A stretch of 19,914 nt of DNA from an uncultured Alphaproteobacteria bacterium (GTDB lineage: Bacteria; Pseudomonadota; Alphaproteobacteria; Caulobacterales; Parvularculaceae), in NCBI GenBank assembly GCA_937895955.1, contig CALAZI010000151.1, positions 1 to 19,914 on the forward strand, read 5' to 3'. This document shows positions 1 through 7,167 of this stretch, piece after piece. The notes beneath the pieces were generated by a model that was given only the letters and a program-made list of their open reading frames with translations, did not search any database and was not told where the DNA came from. A program made the translations under genes and the position numbers. The stretch's first letter is position 1; every line of letters begins with the position of its first letter.

Positions 1-192
1 GAAGTCAGCCTTTTCCGGCGAATCGACCAGCGAATAATGCGTTTGTCCGGCTTCGTTCCAGGTCGCGCGCGTCATGTCCGAGCGCGCGATCCGGTTCGTC
101 TGCCAGCCCTGGTAAAGGATCGCGAACAGCGTCAGGACGATGACGACGACGGCGATCGTCTGGCCGATGTAGTAAATGTTTTCGAGGGTCAT
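1..192 (-). CDS. Membrane-anchored protein of unknown function, partial (paralogue of the next gene)
   Basis: The first 64 codons are visible, with no stop before the window edge, so the C-terminus is missing. The protein begins MTLENIYYIGQTIAVVVIVL; a hydrophobic segment at about residues 7-29 should be one membrane helix, followed by a basic stretch (TNRIAR) that suggests the rest lies in the cytoplasm. The first 16 residues are nearly those of the gene just upstream (MTLEEIYYVGQTVAVI), so the two are tandem duplicates. The ATG shares bases with the upstream TGA (ATGA, a 4-bp overlap), and a GAGG lies about 10 bases before it, so translation is probably coupled. I do not recognise a named family. 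Small proteins of this shape occur in alphaproteobacteria without an assigned role. The gene is real on grounds of overlap and paralogy; its function is unknown. Confidence 0.75.
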   Translation of the reverse strand, partial: MTLENIYYIGQTIAVVVIVLTLFAILYQGWQTNRIARSDMTRATWNEAGQTHYSLVDSPEKADF

Positions 193-680
193 TCGCCTGC
201 CTCATTCGAGGGAATGTTAATCGGCGACGCTAGGAGGTTGTCGAAAAACGCCTGAAAATTTTTCGTGAAAGTCGGTTTCGCTATCGCCCAGACCGCCTTC
301 GCGCCCGGCTCATTTAGCGCCATTCGCGCTTGCACCAAATGCGCTTCCCACAAATCCTCGTCGACCAGCCCGTCGCGATGTTGCGTATAAAGAGCCTCCC
401 ATATGCGCCACAAGGAAAGGCGTAAAGACGCATATCGGAGACGTTCCGCCTCGCTTAGCCCTTGAACATCCTTGTTTCCGCGGATCCAGAGATCGGCGAT
501 ATCCGGATTATCTATAAATAGTCTTGAAGCGGCGTGCATCGACGCAATCTGCTCGCGATTTGCTGCATTGCGCGCAAGCTTGTTCGCCTGACGCAATTGG
601 ACGATCAGAATTATCAACGTTCCGAGGATCGCAATAACCGCGACGGTCTGGCCGACGTAATAGATTTCTTCGAGCGTCAT
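189..680 (-). CDS. Membrane-anchored protein of unknown function, 163 aa
   Basis: A short N-terminus is followed by a hydrophobic segment (about residues 7-28), then a charged, mostly helical region with several Trp and Arg residues (for example SLWRIWEALYTQ near residue 89). I expect one membrane helix and a cytoplasmic body; no catalytic motif is visible. The start at 680 is supported by an AAGGCGA ribosome-binding sequence just before the ATG and by the match of its N-terminus to the paralogue that follows. The stop overlaps that paralogue's ATG by 4 bp, so the two form a transcription unit. The unit lies downstream of the ispG terminator and is probably separately transcribed, although the roughly 40 bp between terminator and start shows no convincing promoter. 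No function is claimed. Confidence 0.8.
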   Translation of the reverse strand: MTLEEIYYVGQTVAVIAILGTLIILIVQLRQANKLARNAANREQIASMHAASRLFIDNPDIADLWIRGNKDVQGLSEAERLRYASLRLSLWRIWEALYTQHRDGLVDEDLWEAHLVQARMALNEPGAKAVWAIAKPTFTKNFQAFFDNLLASPINIPSNEAGE

Positions 681-721
681 TTTTTCGCCTTGGGATCAAT
701 CAGGGTAGTTGACGCAACACC

Positions 722-757
722 AAAAACAAAAAGCGCGCGAATTCGCTCGCGCGCTTT
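722..757 (-). terminator. Intrinsic terminator after ispG
   Basis: Read on the minus strand, an 11-bp perfect stem (AAAGCGCGCGA / TCGCGCGCTTT, at 757-747 and 740-730) closes a 6-base loop and runs into TTTTTGTTTTTGG. It begins 20 bases past the ispG stop codon and precedes the 163-aa membrane protein gene, so it should end the ispG transcript. Confidence 0.8.
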
Positions 758-776
758 CATATTGAAATTTGCATCG

Positions 777-1907
777 CTACTCCGCCGCGACGCTTTCTTT
801 TTCCTCGCGCGCCTTGATCTCGGCGGCCTTCTTCTCGACCAACTCGACGAGGTGGTCGAGAATTTTGTCATTGTCGAGCCGGTGATCAGGCTCGCCGTCG
901 AGATAGACTTGGCCGAAATCCTTGCCGGCGCCGCCGCCGGTGAAGCCGATATCCGTCTCGCGCGCTTCTCCCGGCCCGTTGACGACGCAGCCGATGACCG
1001 AAAGCGACATCGGCGTCGTGACATGCGCCAGGCGCTTCTCGAGCTTTTCGACGGTGTCGATGACGTTGAAGCCCTGCCGCGCGCAGGAGGGGCATGAAAT
1101 GACATTGACGCCGCGATGGCGGAGCCCGAGCGATTTCAGAATATCGAACCCGACCTTGATTTCCTCAACCGGATCGGCGGAGAGCGAAACGCGGATCGTG
1201 TCGCCGATGCCGGCCCATAGGAGCGAGCCGAGACCGATCGCCGATTTGACCGATCCGATGCGAAGCCCGCCGGCTTCGGTGACGCCGAGATGCAACGGGC
1301 AGTCGATCGCTTCAGCGAGCGCGTGATAGGCCGCGACCGTCAGGAAGACGTCGGACGCTTTCACCGAAATCTTGAATTCGTGGAAATCGTTGTCCTGAAG
1401 GATGCGCGCATGATCGAGCGCGCTTTCGACCATCGCTTCGGGACAGGGCTCGCCGTATTTTTCAAGCAGGTCCTTTTCAAGCGACCCGCCATTGACGCCG
1501 ATGCGCATCGAGCAACCGTGATCCTTCGCCGCCTTGATCACTTCTCTGACGCGCTCTGCCGAACCGATATTGCCGGGATTGATGCGCAGGCAGGCGGCGC
1601 CCGCGACCGCCGCTTCGATGCCGCGCTTATAGTGGAAGTGAATGTCGGCGACGATCGGCACCGGAACGTTCTTGCAGATTTCTTTCAGCGCGGCGGTCGA
1701 TTCGACATCGGGGCAGGAAACGCGGACGATGTCGGCGCCCGCCTCCGCGATCTCGTTCACCTGACGGATCGTCGCCTGCGCGTCGGAGGTCAGCGTGTTC
1801 GTCATCGACTGCACGGCGATCGGCGCGTCGCCGCCGACCGGCACCTTGCCGACCATGATCTGCCTTGATTTGCGGCGCTCGATATCGCGCCAGGGACGCA
1901 CGGACAT
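777..1907 (-). CDS. ispG: 4-hydroxy-3-methylbut-2-enyl-diphosphate synthase (flavodoxin-type)
   Basis: IspG (GcpE) converts 2-C-methyl-D-erythritol 2,4-cyclodiphosphate to HMBPP, the penultimate step of the MEP isoprenoid pathway, using a [4Fe-4S] cluster in the cytosol. The 376-aa product has the usual bacterial length. The TIM-barrel part starts with the typical VGGDAPIAVQSMTNT (24-38). The cluster ligands are Cys272, Cys275 (SCPSCARQGF) and Cys307 (IGCVVNGPGE), with Glu314 completing the site; the known E. coli pattern is C270/C273/C305/E312. The ATG at 1907 has AAAGGA 8-13 bases upstream. A candidate promoter lies at 1950-1976 and a strong terminator follows at 722-757, so it can be transcribed alone. 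In E. coli ispG directly follows rodZ; here a rodZ-like gene is also upstream, separated by a small secreted-protein gene. Confidence 0.97.
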   Translation of the reverse strand: MSVRPWRDIERRKSRQIMVGKVPVGGDAPIAVQSMTNTLTSDAQATIRQVNEIAEAGADIVRVSCPDVESTAALKEICKNVPVPIVADIHFHYKRGIEAAVAGAACLRINPGNIGSAERVREVIKAAKDHGCSMRIGVNGGSLEKDLLEKYGEPCPEAMVESALDHARILQDNDFHEFKISVKASDVFLTVAAYHALAEAIDCPLHLGVTEAGGLRIGSVKSAIGLGSLLWAGIGDTIRVSLSADPVEEIKVGFDILKSLGLRHRGVNVISCPSCARQGFNVIDTVEKLEKRLAHVTTPMSLSVIGCVVNGPGEARETDIGFTGGGAGKDFGQVYLDGEPDHRLDNDKILDHLVELVEKKAAEIKAREEKESVAAE

Positions 1908-1949
1908 GACTGATCCTTTGGGCTTTCCGGCTTTTTCGGCTCGGGGCCA

Positions 1950-1976
1950 ACTTTACCGCAGATGCGAGGAAGTCAA
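1950..1976 (-). promoter_or_regulatory. Candidate ispG promoter
   Basis: On the minus strand TTGACT (1976-1971) is followed after 15 bases by TAAAGT (1955-1950). The first element is near consensus, the second matches four of six positions, and the spacing is slightly short. The predicted start site would leave a leader of about 35-40 bases before the ispG ATG. Confidence 0.35.
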
Positions 1977-1997
1977 TAGGCCGGCTGAAACCCTCGT

Positions 1998-2399
1998 CTA
2001 TCCGGGCGTGCAGCGGCCCCTGGCCCCGATCTGCGGCGCAACGGTCGGCGCGGTGATGATCTGGGTGTAGGACCCGAATTCCAGGTCGATGACCGTATAG
2101 CGGACGGCAGCGCCGAAGCTGCTTTTCTGCTCGATATAATCCGCCCCAATCACGCAGCTGACCGAATTGCCGTTGAACGATCCGGGCACGCAATTGTCAG
2201 ACCAGCCGCCGGAGACGCTCGTCTCGAAGCGCCTTTTCGCTGGGTCCTGATCATGCGCCACGCGAAACCGGAAGCTCCGAATGCCGCTCCACCGGCCGTG
2301 GTCGGCAACGCGATATGAGCAGGAATATTCCGCGCCCAGCGCCGCGCCGCCGCCGCTCAGCAGAAGTATTCCGGCAAAAAAGATCCGCCTGAAGATCAT
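1998..2399 (-). CDS. Small secreted protein with four cysteines, function unknown
   Basis: The product is 133 aa. A short basic N-terminus (MIFRRIFF), a hydrophobic core and a small-residue end (LGA-E near residue 23/24) make a standard Sec signal peptide, so the mature protein of about 110 residues should be periplasmic or exported. The mature part has four cysteines (27, 70, 82, 130), enough for two disulfides, and looks beta-rich. I chose the ATG at 2399 over one seven codons upstream (2420) because GGAGGGG precedes it at good spacing and the signal peptide then starts normally. It lies 70 bp after the RodZ-TonB gene on the same strand and may be co-transcribed with it. Its ribosome-binding site can pair in a hairpin (see 2401-2435). 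I do not recognise the family. Confidence 0.75.
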   Translation of the reverse strand: MIFRRIFFAGILLLSGGGAALGAEYSCSYRVADHGRWSGIRSFRFRVAHDQDPAKRRFETSVSGGWSDNCVPGSFNGNSVSCVIGADYIEQKSSFGAAVRYTVIDLEFGSYTQIITAPTVAPQIGARGRCTPG

Positions 2400-2400
2400 G

Positions 2401-2435
2401 CGCCCCTCCAACCCCTGCAAATACTGGCAGGGGCG
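2401..2435 (-). promoter_or_regulatory. Possible hairpin switch at the ribosome-binding site of the secreted-protein gene
   Basis: On the minus strand CGCCCCT (2435-2429) is exactly complementary to AGGGGCG (2407-2401), which contains most of the Shine-Dalgarno sequence. A competing perfect 7-bp stem, CCCCTGC (2433-2427) with GCAGGGG (2418-2412), uses the same upstream bases and would leave the ribosome site free. The two folds exclude each other. The pairings are visible in the sequence; regulation is inference. Confidence 0.35.
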
Positions 2436-2469
2436 GATCAGATCGTCAAACTTGCGGACGGAAAGGCGC

Positions 2470-3360
2470 CTAGGACGGGCGGTCGAAGCGGAAATTCGCC
2501 TGTTGCTCGAAGGCGGGGCGCGGCGCGCCGTCGATCGTGCGCGGCGAAAAGCGCCAGCGCTTGACGGCGTTCAAGGCCGCCCGGTCGAAGCACGAATTCG
2601 ACGATGCGACGACCCGCTCGCTGACGACGGCGCCGTCCGGCGTGACGGTGAAGGCGATATCGATCGTTTCAATCGCGGCGGCGCCCGCCTCGCAGCCCGG
2701 CGGGTAAACGGGTTCGATCCGCTCGATGATCGCCGCCTCGACGACGACAGGGATCGCCGGCGCGTCAGCGGATTTGAAATCCGGTTCGACGCGCGACGGC
2801 GACGGCGCGGCCGGTTCGACCGAATGGGTGACGGCCGCCTCCGGCGCGATCGGCACGCCGTCCAGTTTCAAGGGCGTCTTGATCGCATCGGGGCCCGGAT
2901 GCGTGACGAGATAGGCGCACCAGACCATAAAGGCGAGGATCGCGAGAACGGCGATGAGCGACAGCCGCGCCGGTTCGGCGGGCGTCGCCTCTTGCGCCGG
3001 CGTCGCCTCGACGATTTCGGCTTCCTTGCGGGCGCCCGAAAACCCGGTCTCGTCCTTGAAGCGGTCGACAATGGGTCCGGGATCGAGCCCCAGCGCCTTT
3101 GCGTAGCTGTGCACGAACCCGATCGCGAACGCCTTGCCGGGCAGCGCCTCGCTCGCCATGCGCTCGATCGCCTCGATATAGCTCGCCTTGATATGCGTGC
3201 GATCGCTGACGGTCGCGATCGAGAGACCCTGACGTTCGCGAACCGCTTCGAGATAGGGGCCGACGGCAAGAAAATTTTGCGGATCGATATCCGACGCGCG
3301 AAGTCGCGATCGCGCATCGTCGAATTCGAAAATTTCGGCGGAACCTTTTTTTACTGACAC
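2470..3360 (-). CDS. RodZ-like HTH / transmembrane / TonB C-terminal domain protein
   Basis: The 296-aa product has three parts. Residues about 32-100 match the RodZ-type HTH_25 fold (PYLEAVRERQGLS, YIEAIERMASEALPGKAF, GFVHSYAKALGLD). Residues 133-152 form one membrane helix. After a Pro/Ala-rich linker, residues about 214-293 match a TonB C-terminal domain (FTVTPDGAVV, FDRAALNAVKRWRFSP). RodZ anchors MreB filaments to the membrane, and TonB domains contact outer-membrane partners; here the TonB domain replaces RodZ's own periplasmic domain. The start is GTG at 3360 (no in-frame ATG precedes the HTH) and its ribosome site is weak. The position upstream of ispG mirrors E. coli rodZ-ispG. It might act in cell shape, in envelope linkage or as a membrane-bound regulator; the architecture is clear, the role is not. 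Confidence 0.85.
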   Translation of the reverse strand: MSVKKGSAEIFEFDDARSRLRASDIDPQNFLAVGPYLEAVRERQGLSIATVSDRTHIKASYIEAIERMASEALPGKAFAIGFVHSYAKALGLDPGPIVDRFKDETGFSGARKEAEIVEATPAQEATPAEPARLSLIAVLAILAFMVWCAYLVTHPGPDAIKTPLKLDGVPIAPEAAVTHSVEPAAPSPSRVEPDFKSADAPAIPVVVEAAIIERIEPVYPPGCEAGAAAIETIDIAFTVTPDGAVVSERVVASSNSCFDRAALNAVKRWRFSPRTIDGAPRPAFEQQANFRFDRPS

Positions 3361-3399
3361 TTCGCCGCGCGCCTGACGCCGTTGCGTTTCTCAACCTAC

Positions 3400-3420
3400 T
3401 GACAAGCGTCGCGATTGTCA
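3400..3420. promoter_or_regulatory. Inverted repeat upstream of the RodZ-TonB gene
   Basis: A perfect 6-bp dyad, TGACAA (3400-3405) and TTGTCA (3415-3420), with a 9-base spacer lies 40-60 bases before the GTG start. It could be an operator, but no convincing promoter hexamers were found beside it. Confidence 0.25.
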
Positions 3421-3502
3421 CCGCTTCGCCAAGGGTTTTTAAGCCAAATCCGCGTTAATATCGCCTTGACGAAAAGCTGAAGATCGTCGCGCGGCGCGCG
3501 AA

Positions 3503-5779
3503 TCAGGAAAGCGCCGCGCCCTTCGAGACGAGAAACGCCGCGAATTCCCGGCGCAGCGTATGCTGCGGGCCGTCGAGCCGCTCATCAAGCCAGGCCGCAA
3601 CGGAGGCGATATCGAGCGAACGCACGAGGCGCCGGAAGGGGCCGATGGCCGAAGCGGGCGAGGAGAATCGCCGGACGCCGACGCCGACCAGCGCTGCGGC
3701 CATCAAGATGTCGGCTGATTGCTCTCCGCAGAAGGTGAGCGGCTTGCCGGCTTTTTCGGCGGCGGCGGCGATGCGGGCGATGAAACCGAGAAATCCCGGT
3801 TCGAGCGGATCGAACCGCCGACGCATCGATTCCGATTCGCGATCGGCGGCGAAATAAAACTGGGTGAGATCATTGCCGCCGATCGACAGGAAGTCGACCC
3901 GGCGCGCGAATTCCTCGATCCGCCAGGCCGCCGCCGGCGTCTCGATCATGACCCCGAGACGAATAGCCGTCGGCATCGGCCGTCCGCGCCGTTTCCTGAA
4001 TTCGATTTCCCGGTCGATCAGGGCGCGCGCGGCCTCGATTTCCTGCGCAACCGTGATCATCGGAAAAAGGACGAAAAGCTCCTTGCCCGCCGCCGCGGCG
4101 ATGAGGGCGCGCAATTGCGGCCTGAAAAGGCCCGGCCGATCGACCGCCATCCGCATGCCGCGCCAGCCCATCGCCGGATTGGCTTCCTCGCGGCGTTTCA
4201 TATAGGCGGCCGCCTTGTCGCCGCCGAGGTCGGCCGTCCTGAAAACAACCGGCTTGCCGGCGGCCTGCTCAAGAATGTCGCTATAGAGTTTTTGCTGCGC
4301 GCCGGCGCGCGGCAATTGCGCCCCGATGAGAAATTGCAATTCCGTGCGGAAAAGCCCGACGCCGGCCGCGCCCGTGCTTTCAAGATGCGCCATGTCGAGC
4401 GGAATGCCGACATTCATGAAAAGCTCGACCGCGACGCCGTCGCGGCTGACGCTCGGCAGTGCGCGCTCCGCCGCAAGCGCCGCCCGCTGCTCGGTCTGCA
4501 AGGAGCGCTTTTCTCGGAAACTGTCGGCGATTTCCGCCGTCGGGCGAATATGAACTTCGCCGAGATCGCCGTCGATGACGACTTCATCGCCCGCTTCGGC
4601 GATTGAAAGCGCATTATCGAAACCGGCGACGAACGGAACGCCGAGCGCGCGCGCAACGATCGCGACATGCGACGTCACCGAAGCCTCGCCCACGATGAGG
4701 CCGCGAAGTTTCGCGCGGTCATATTCAAGCAGCGCGGCGGGGCCGAGCGTGCGCGCGAACAGGATCGCCTCGTCCGGAAGCTCGGCGGACGCCGCCGGCT
4801 CGCCGGAGAGATGACGCAGCAGCCGGTTCGACAGATCGTCGAGATCATGCATCCGCTCGCGCAGGTAAGGGTCTTTTATCTGCGACATGCGGGCGCGGTT
4901 TTCGAGCTGCACCTGTTCGACGGCGGCCTCCGCGGTGAGGCCCGATTGCGTCGCTGCGCGCATGCGCTCTTTCCAGCCGCGGTCATAGGCGAACAGGCGA
5001 TAGGTCTCAAGGACTTCGCGCGGCGCGTCTTCGAGCGCGGAATTGGCGAGCATTTCGTCGACCGAGGCCTGCAGGCGCGCGAGGCTGTCGTCCAGCCGCG
5101 TCGCCTCAAGCGCCGCGTCTTTGGAAAATACCTTGTGCTTGGGCGTCGGCGGTTCGTGAAAGGCGGCGCGGCCGAAGGCGACGCCGGGAACGATGCCCTG
5201 CCCGACAAAGCGCTCCGGGCGATGCAGCATGGCGCCGACTTCCGCTGTCGTGCGCGGATCGAAAAGCTCGCCCGATGCGGCGATTTCGGCCAGAAGGATG
5301 GCGACCGCCTGCGCGGCGCCGACCTCATCATCCGTATACCGACGGCTGGCGCGGTTTTGCAGGACGAGGACGCCGAGCGATTTGCCGGACCGGATCAGCG
5401 GCACGCCGAGGAAGGAATGAAGAGGGTCCTCGCCGGTTTCCGGCCGATAAGCGAAATTCGGATGAAGCGGCGCCTCGGACGTGACAAGCGGCTGCTGCGA
5501 AAGCGCGACGAGACCGACAAGGCCCTCGCCCCATTTCAGCCGCGTCTTGTGAACCGCTTCGAGATTGAGGCCGACGGTCGAGTAAAGCTCCAGCTCGTCA
5601 TTCGGCTGGCGCAGGTAGATCGAGCAGACATCCGACTCGACATGACTCGCGATCGCCGCCGTCAGCTGGTCAAGCCGCTCCTGCGCGCTCGACGCGGCGG
5701 CGACGACGTCGTGCATGCGTCTGAGGAGATCAGCGATCCCGCTCGCGCCGGTCGGTTCCTTATTCTTGCGTGCGCTCAT
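3503..5779 (-). CDS. ptsP: Phosphoenolpyruvate-protein phosphotransferase, nitrogen PTS enzyme I
   Basis: PtsP (EI-Ntr) moves phosphate from PEP to NPr, feeding the regulatory nitrogen PTS in the cytosol. With the ATG at 5779 the protein has 758 aa, close to E. coli PtsP. An N-terminal GAF domain (about residues 20-170) is followed by the enzyme I helical and phosphohistidine domains and the PEP-binding barrel. The active-site His is at about 371 in VTSHVAIVARALGVP; the barrel shows GGNDLTQFYFAADRE and the catalytic Cys at about 684 in TFCGEQSAD. A TTG at 5794 would overlap the lysC stop, but neither start has a good ribosome site; I prefer the ATG 11 bases after the lysC stop. The order ubiG / lysC / ptsP is a familiar alphaproteobacterial one. 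The GAF domain suggests control by a small ligand. Confidence 0.95.
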   Translation of the reverse strand: MSARKNKEPTGASGIADLLRRMHDVVAAASSAQERLDQLTAAIASHVESDVCSIYLRQPNDELELYSTVGLNLEAVHKTRLKWGEGLVGLVALSQQPLVTSEAPLHPNFAYRPETGEDPLHSFLGVPLIRSGKSLGVLVLQNRASRRYTDDEVGAAQAVAILLAEIAASGELFDPRTTAEVGAMLHRPERFVGQGIVPGVAFGRAAFHEPPTPKHKVFSKDAALEATRLDDSLARLQASVDEMLANSALEDAPREVLETYRLFAYDRGWKERMRAATQSGLTAEAAVEQVQLENRARMSQIKDPYLRERMHDLDDLSNRLLRHLSGEPAASAELPDEAILFARTLGPAALLEYDRAKLRGLIVGEASVTSHVAIVARALGVPFVAGFDNALSIAEAGDEVVIDGDLGEVHIRPTAEIADSFREKRSLQTEQRAALAAERALPSVSRDGVAVELFMNVGIPLDMAHLESTGAAGVGLFRTELQFLIGAQLPRAGAQQKLYSDILEQAAGKPVVFRTADLGGDKAAAYMKRREEANPAMGWRGMRMAVDRPGLFRPQLRALIAAAAGKELFVLFPMITVAQEIEAARALIDREIEFRKRRGRPMPTAIRLGVMIETPAAAWRIEEFARRVDFLSIGGNDLTQFYFAADRESESMRRRFDPLEPGFLGFIARIAAAAEKAGKPLTFCGEQSADILMAAALVGVGVRRFSSPASAIGPFRRLVRSLDIASVAAWLDERLDGPQHTLRREFAAFLVSKGAALS

Positions 5780-5790
5780 CAAGCGTTGCG

Positions 5791-6282
5791 TCAAGCCGCG
5801 CTGTCAGCGCGGTCGAGCCCGTAGGCCTGGTGGAGCGTTCTAACCGCCAGCTCGCCGTAATCGGCGGCGATCAGGACGCTGATCTTGATTTCCGATGTTG
5901 AGATGTTCTGGATGTTGATGGCTCTTTCGCCGAGCGCCTTGAACATCGTCGAGGCGACGCCGGTATGGCTTCTCATTCCGACGCCGATGACCGAGACTTT
6001 CACGACGTTCTTGTCGGACTGCATCTGAACATAGCCGATCGCATCCTTGTTGAGCGTCAGCGTCTCAACGGCGCGGGCGAGTTCGGTTTCCGCCATCGTG
6101 AAGGAGATGTTGGCTCCGGCCTGCCGCGACGGGCTTTGCACGATCATGTCGACGTTAATTCCCGCATCAGCGAGAAGGCCGAAAATCATCGCCGCGCGTC
6201 CGGGCTCATCAGGCACGGACAGAAGACTGATTTTCGCTTCGTCTTTCGAAAGCGTGACGGCGCTGACGATATGCTTTTCCAT
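5791..6282 (-). other. Possible internal translation start in lysC (ACT-only beta subunit)
   Basis: Met256 of LysC lies just before the ACT domains, and on the minus strand its ATG (6282-6280) is preceded by GAGGA with a 7-base spacer, a better ribosome site than the one at the main start. The 163-aa product would hold only the two ACT domains. Bacillus subtilis and Corynebacterium glutamicum aspartokinases are known to make such a beta subunit from an in-frame start near residue 250. The site is visible; its use is inferred. Confidence 0.35.
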
Positions 6283-7047
6283 AATGTCGTCCTCATCGCA
6301 GATCAGCGTGCCGGCGCGCGGGGCGTCGGGCGGCTCAAAACTTGAGAGCACGCGCACGGGAACCTTATAGGCCATCGCCAGCTCGACGGAACGAGTTTGC
6401 AGCACTTTTGCGCCGAGCGAGGCCATTTCCAGCATTTCCTCGTAAGAAACGCGGTCGAGCTTGCGCGCCTGCTTGGAGATTCGGGGATCGGTCGTGTAGA
6501 CGCCGTCGACATCGGTGTAGATGTCGCAACGCTCCGCGCCAAGCGCGGCGGCGAAGGCGACGGCCGTCGTGTCCGATCCGCCGCGTCCGAGCGTCGAGAT
6601 GCGGCCGTCGGGCGCGATCCCCTGAAAGCCGGCCACGACCGCGATTTCGCCATTGTCGATCGCTTCGCCGATTTTCTCGGACGGAATGTCGAGAATGCGC
6701 GCCTTGCCGTGCGCGGCGTCGGTTTGCACCGGCGCCTGCCAGCCGTGCCAAGAGCGCGCGCGGTAGCCCATTTTCTGAAGGATGAGCGCGACGAGACCCG
6801 ACGTCACCTGTTCGCCGCTGGCGACGACGGCGTCATACTCGACGTTCCTGACGTCAAGGGCGGGATCAGGCGGCCCGGCTTCGTCGCAAAGCGCGACAAG
6901 CCGGTTCGTCTCGCCGGCCATCGCCGACACCGTTACGACGACGGAATGGCCGGCGTCGGCTTCGCATTTCACGAAAGCCGCAACGCGCCGCATGCGTTCA
7001 ACGTCCGCTACGGACGTGCCGCCGAATTTCATCACAATTCGCGCCAT
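5791..7047 (-). CDS. lysC: Aspartate kinase
   Basis: It phosphorylates aspartate, the first step to lysine, threonine, methionine and diaminopimelate. The 418-aa product is of normal length for a monofunctional enzyme. KFGGTSV (7-13) opens the amino-acid kinase domain; GRGGSDTTAVAFAAALGA (154-171) and YTDVDGVYTTDPR (177-189) are typical nucleotide and substrate motifs. Two ACT domains follow (about 273-340 and 350-415), the usual site of feedback inhibition. The open frame continues far upstream to 7746, but that part is antisense to ubiG; the family N-terminus MARIVMKFGG fixes the start at 7047, although an ATG at 7089 is possible. It is divergent from ubiG across 120 bp and followed closely by ptsP. 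A possible internal start at 6282 is listed separately. Confidence 0.96.
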   Translation of the reverse strand: MARIVMKFGGTSVADVERMRRVAAFVKCEADAGHSVVVTVSAMAGETNRLVALCDEAGPPDPALDVRNVEYDAVVASGEQVTSGLVALILQKMGYRARSWHGWQAPVQTDAAHGKARILDIPSEKIGEAIDNGEIAVVAGFQGIAPDGRISTLGRGGSDTTAVAFAAALGAERCDIYTDVDGVYTTDPRISKQARKLDRVSYEEMLEMASLGAKVLQTRSVELAMAYKVPVRVLSSFEPPDAPRAGTLICDEDDIMEKHIVSAVTLSKDEAKISLLSVPDEPGRAAMIFGLLADAGINVDMIVQSPSRQAGANISFTMAETELARAVETLTLNKDAIGYVQMQSDKNVVKVSVIGVGMRSHTGVASTMFKALGERAINIQNISTSEIKISVLIAADYGELAVRTLHQAYGLDRADSAA

Positions 7048-7167
7048 GCGTTCGTTCGCCGCCTTTTCAACCGGCCCTTCGGGCGCCATGTCTATAGTCC
7101 GCCCGGCCATAGGCGCAAGCTGCGGAAAAACTATCGTTGCGATAAGGTTTATTGAAGGCAGGAAGAC

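Noticed and set aside
2281..3357. Long plus-strand frame opposite the RodZ-TonB gene (and similar ones at 4667-5824, 11360-12538 and 18965-19906)
   Set aside because: All are Arg/Asp-rich mirror frames of well-supported genes, as expected in GC-rich DNA; none has a recognisable domain or ribosome site.
3487..3501. Palindrome TCGCGCG-G-CGCGCGA just after the ptsP stop, as a terminator
   Set aside because: The symmetric core leaves only about five stem pairs, and the sequence that follows on the minus strand has no solid T-tract.
5780..5794. TTG start of ptsP overlapping the lysC stop
   Set aside because: There is no ribosome site, and an ATG five codons later gives a protein of normal length; the choice is not certain.
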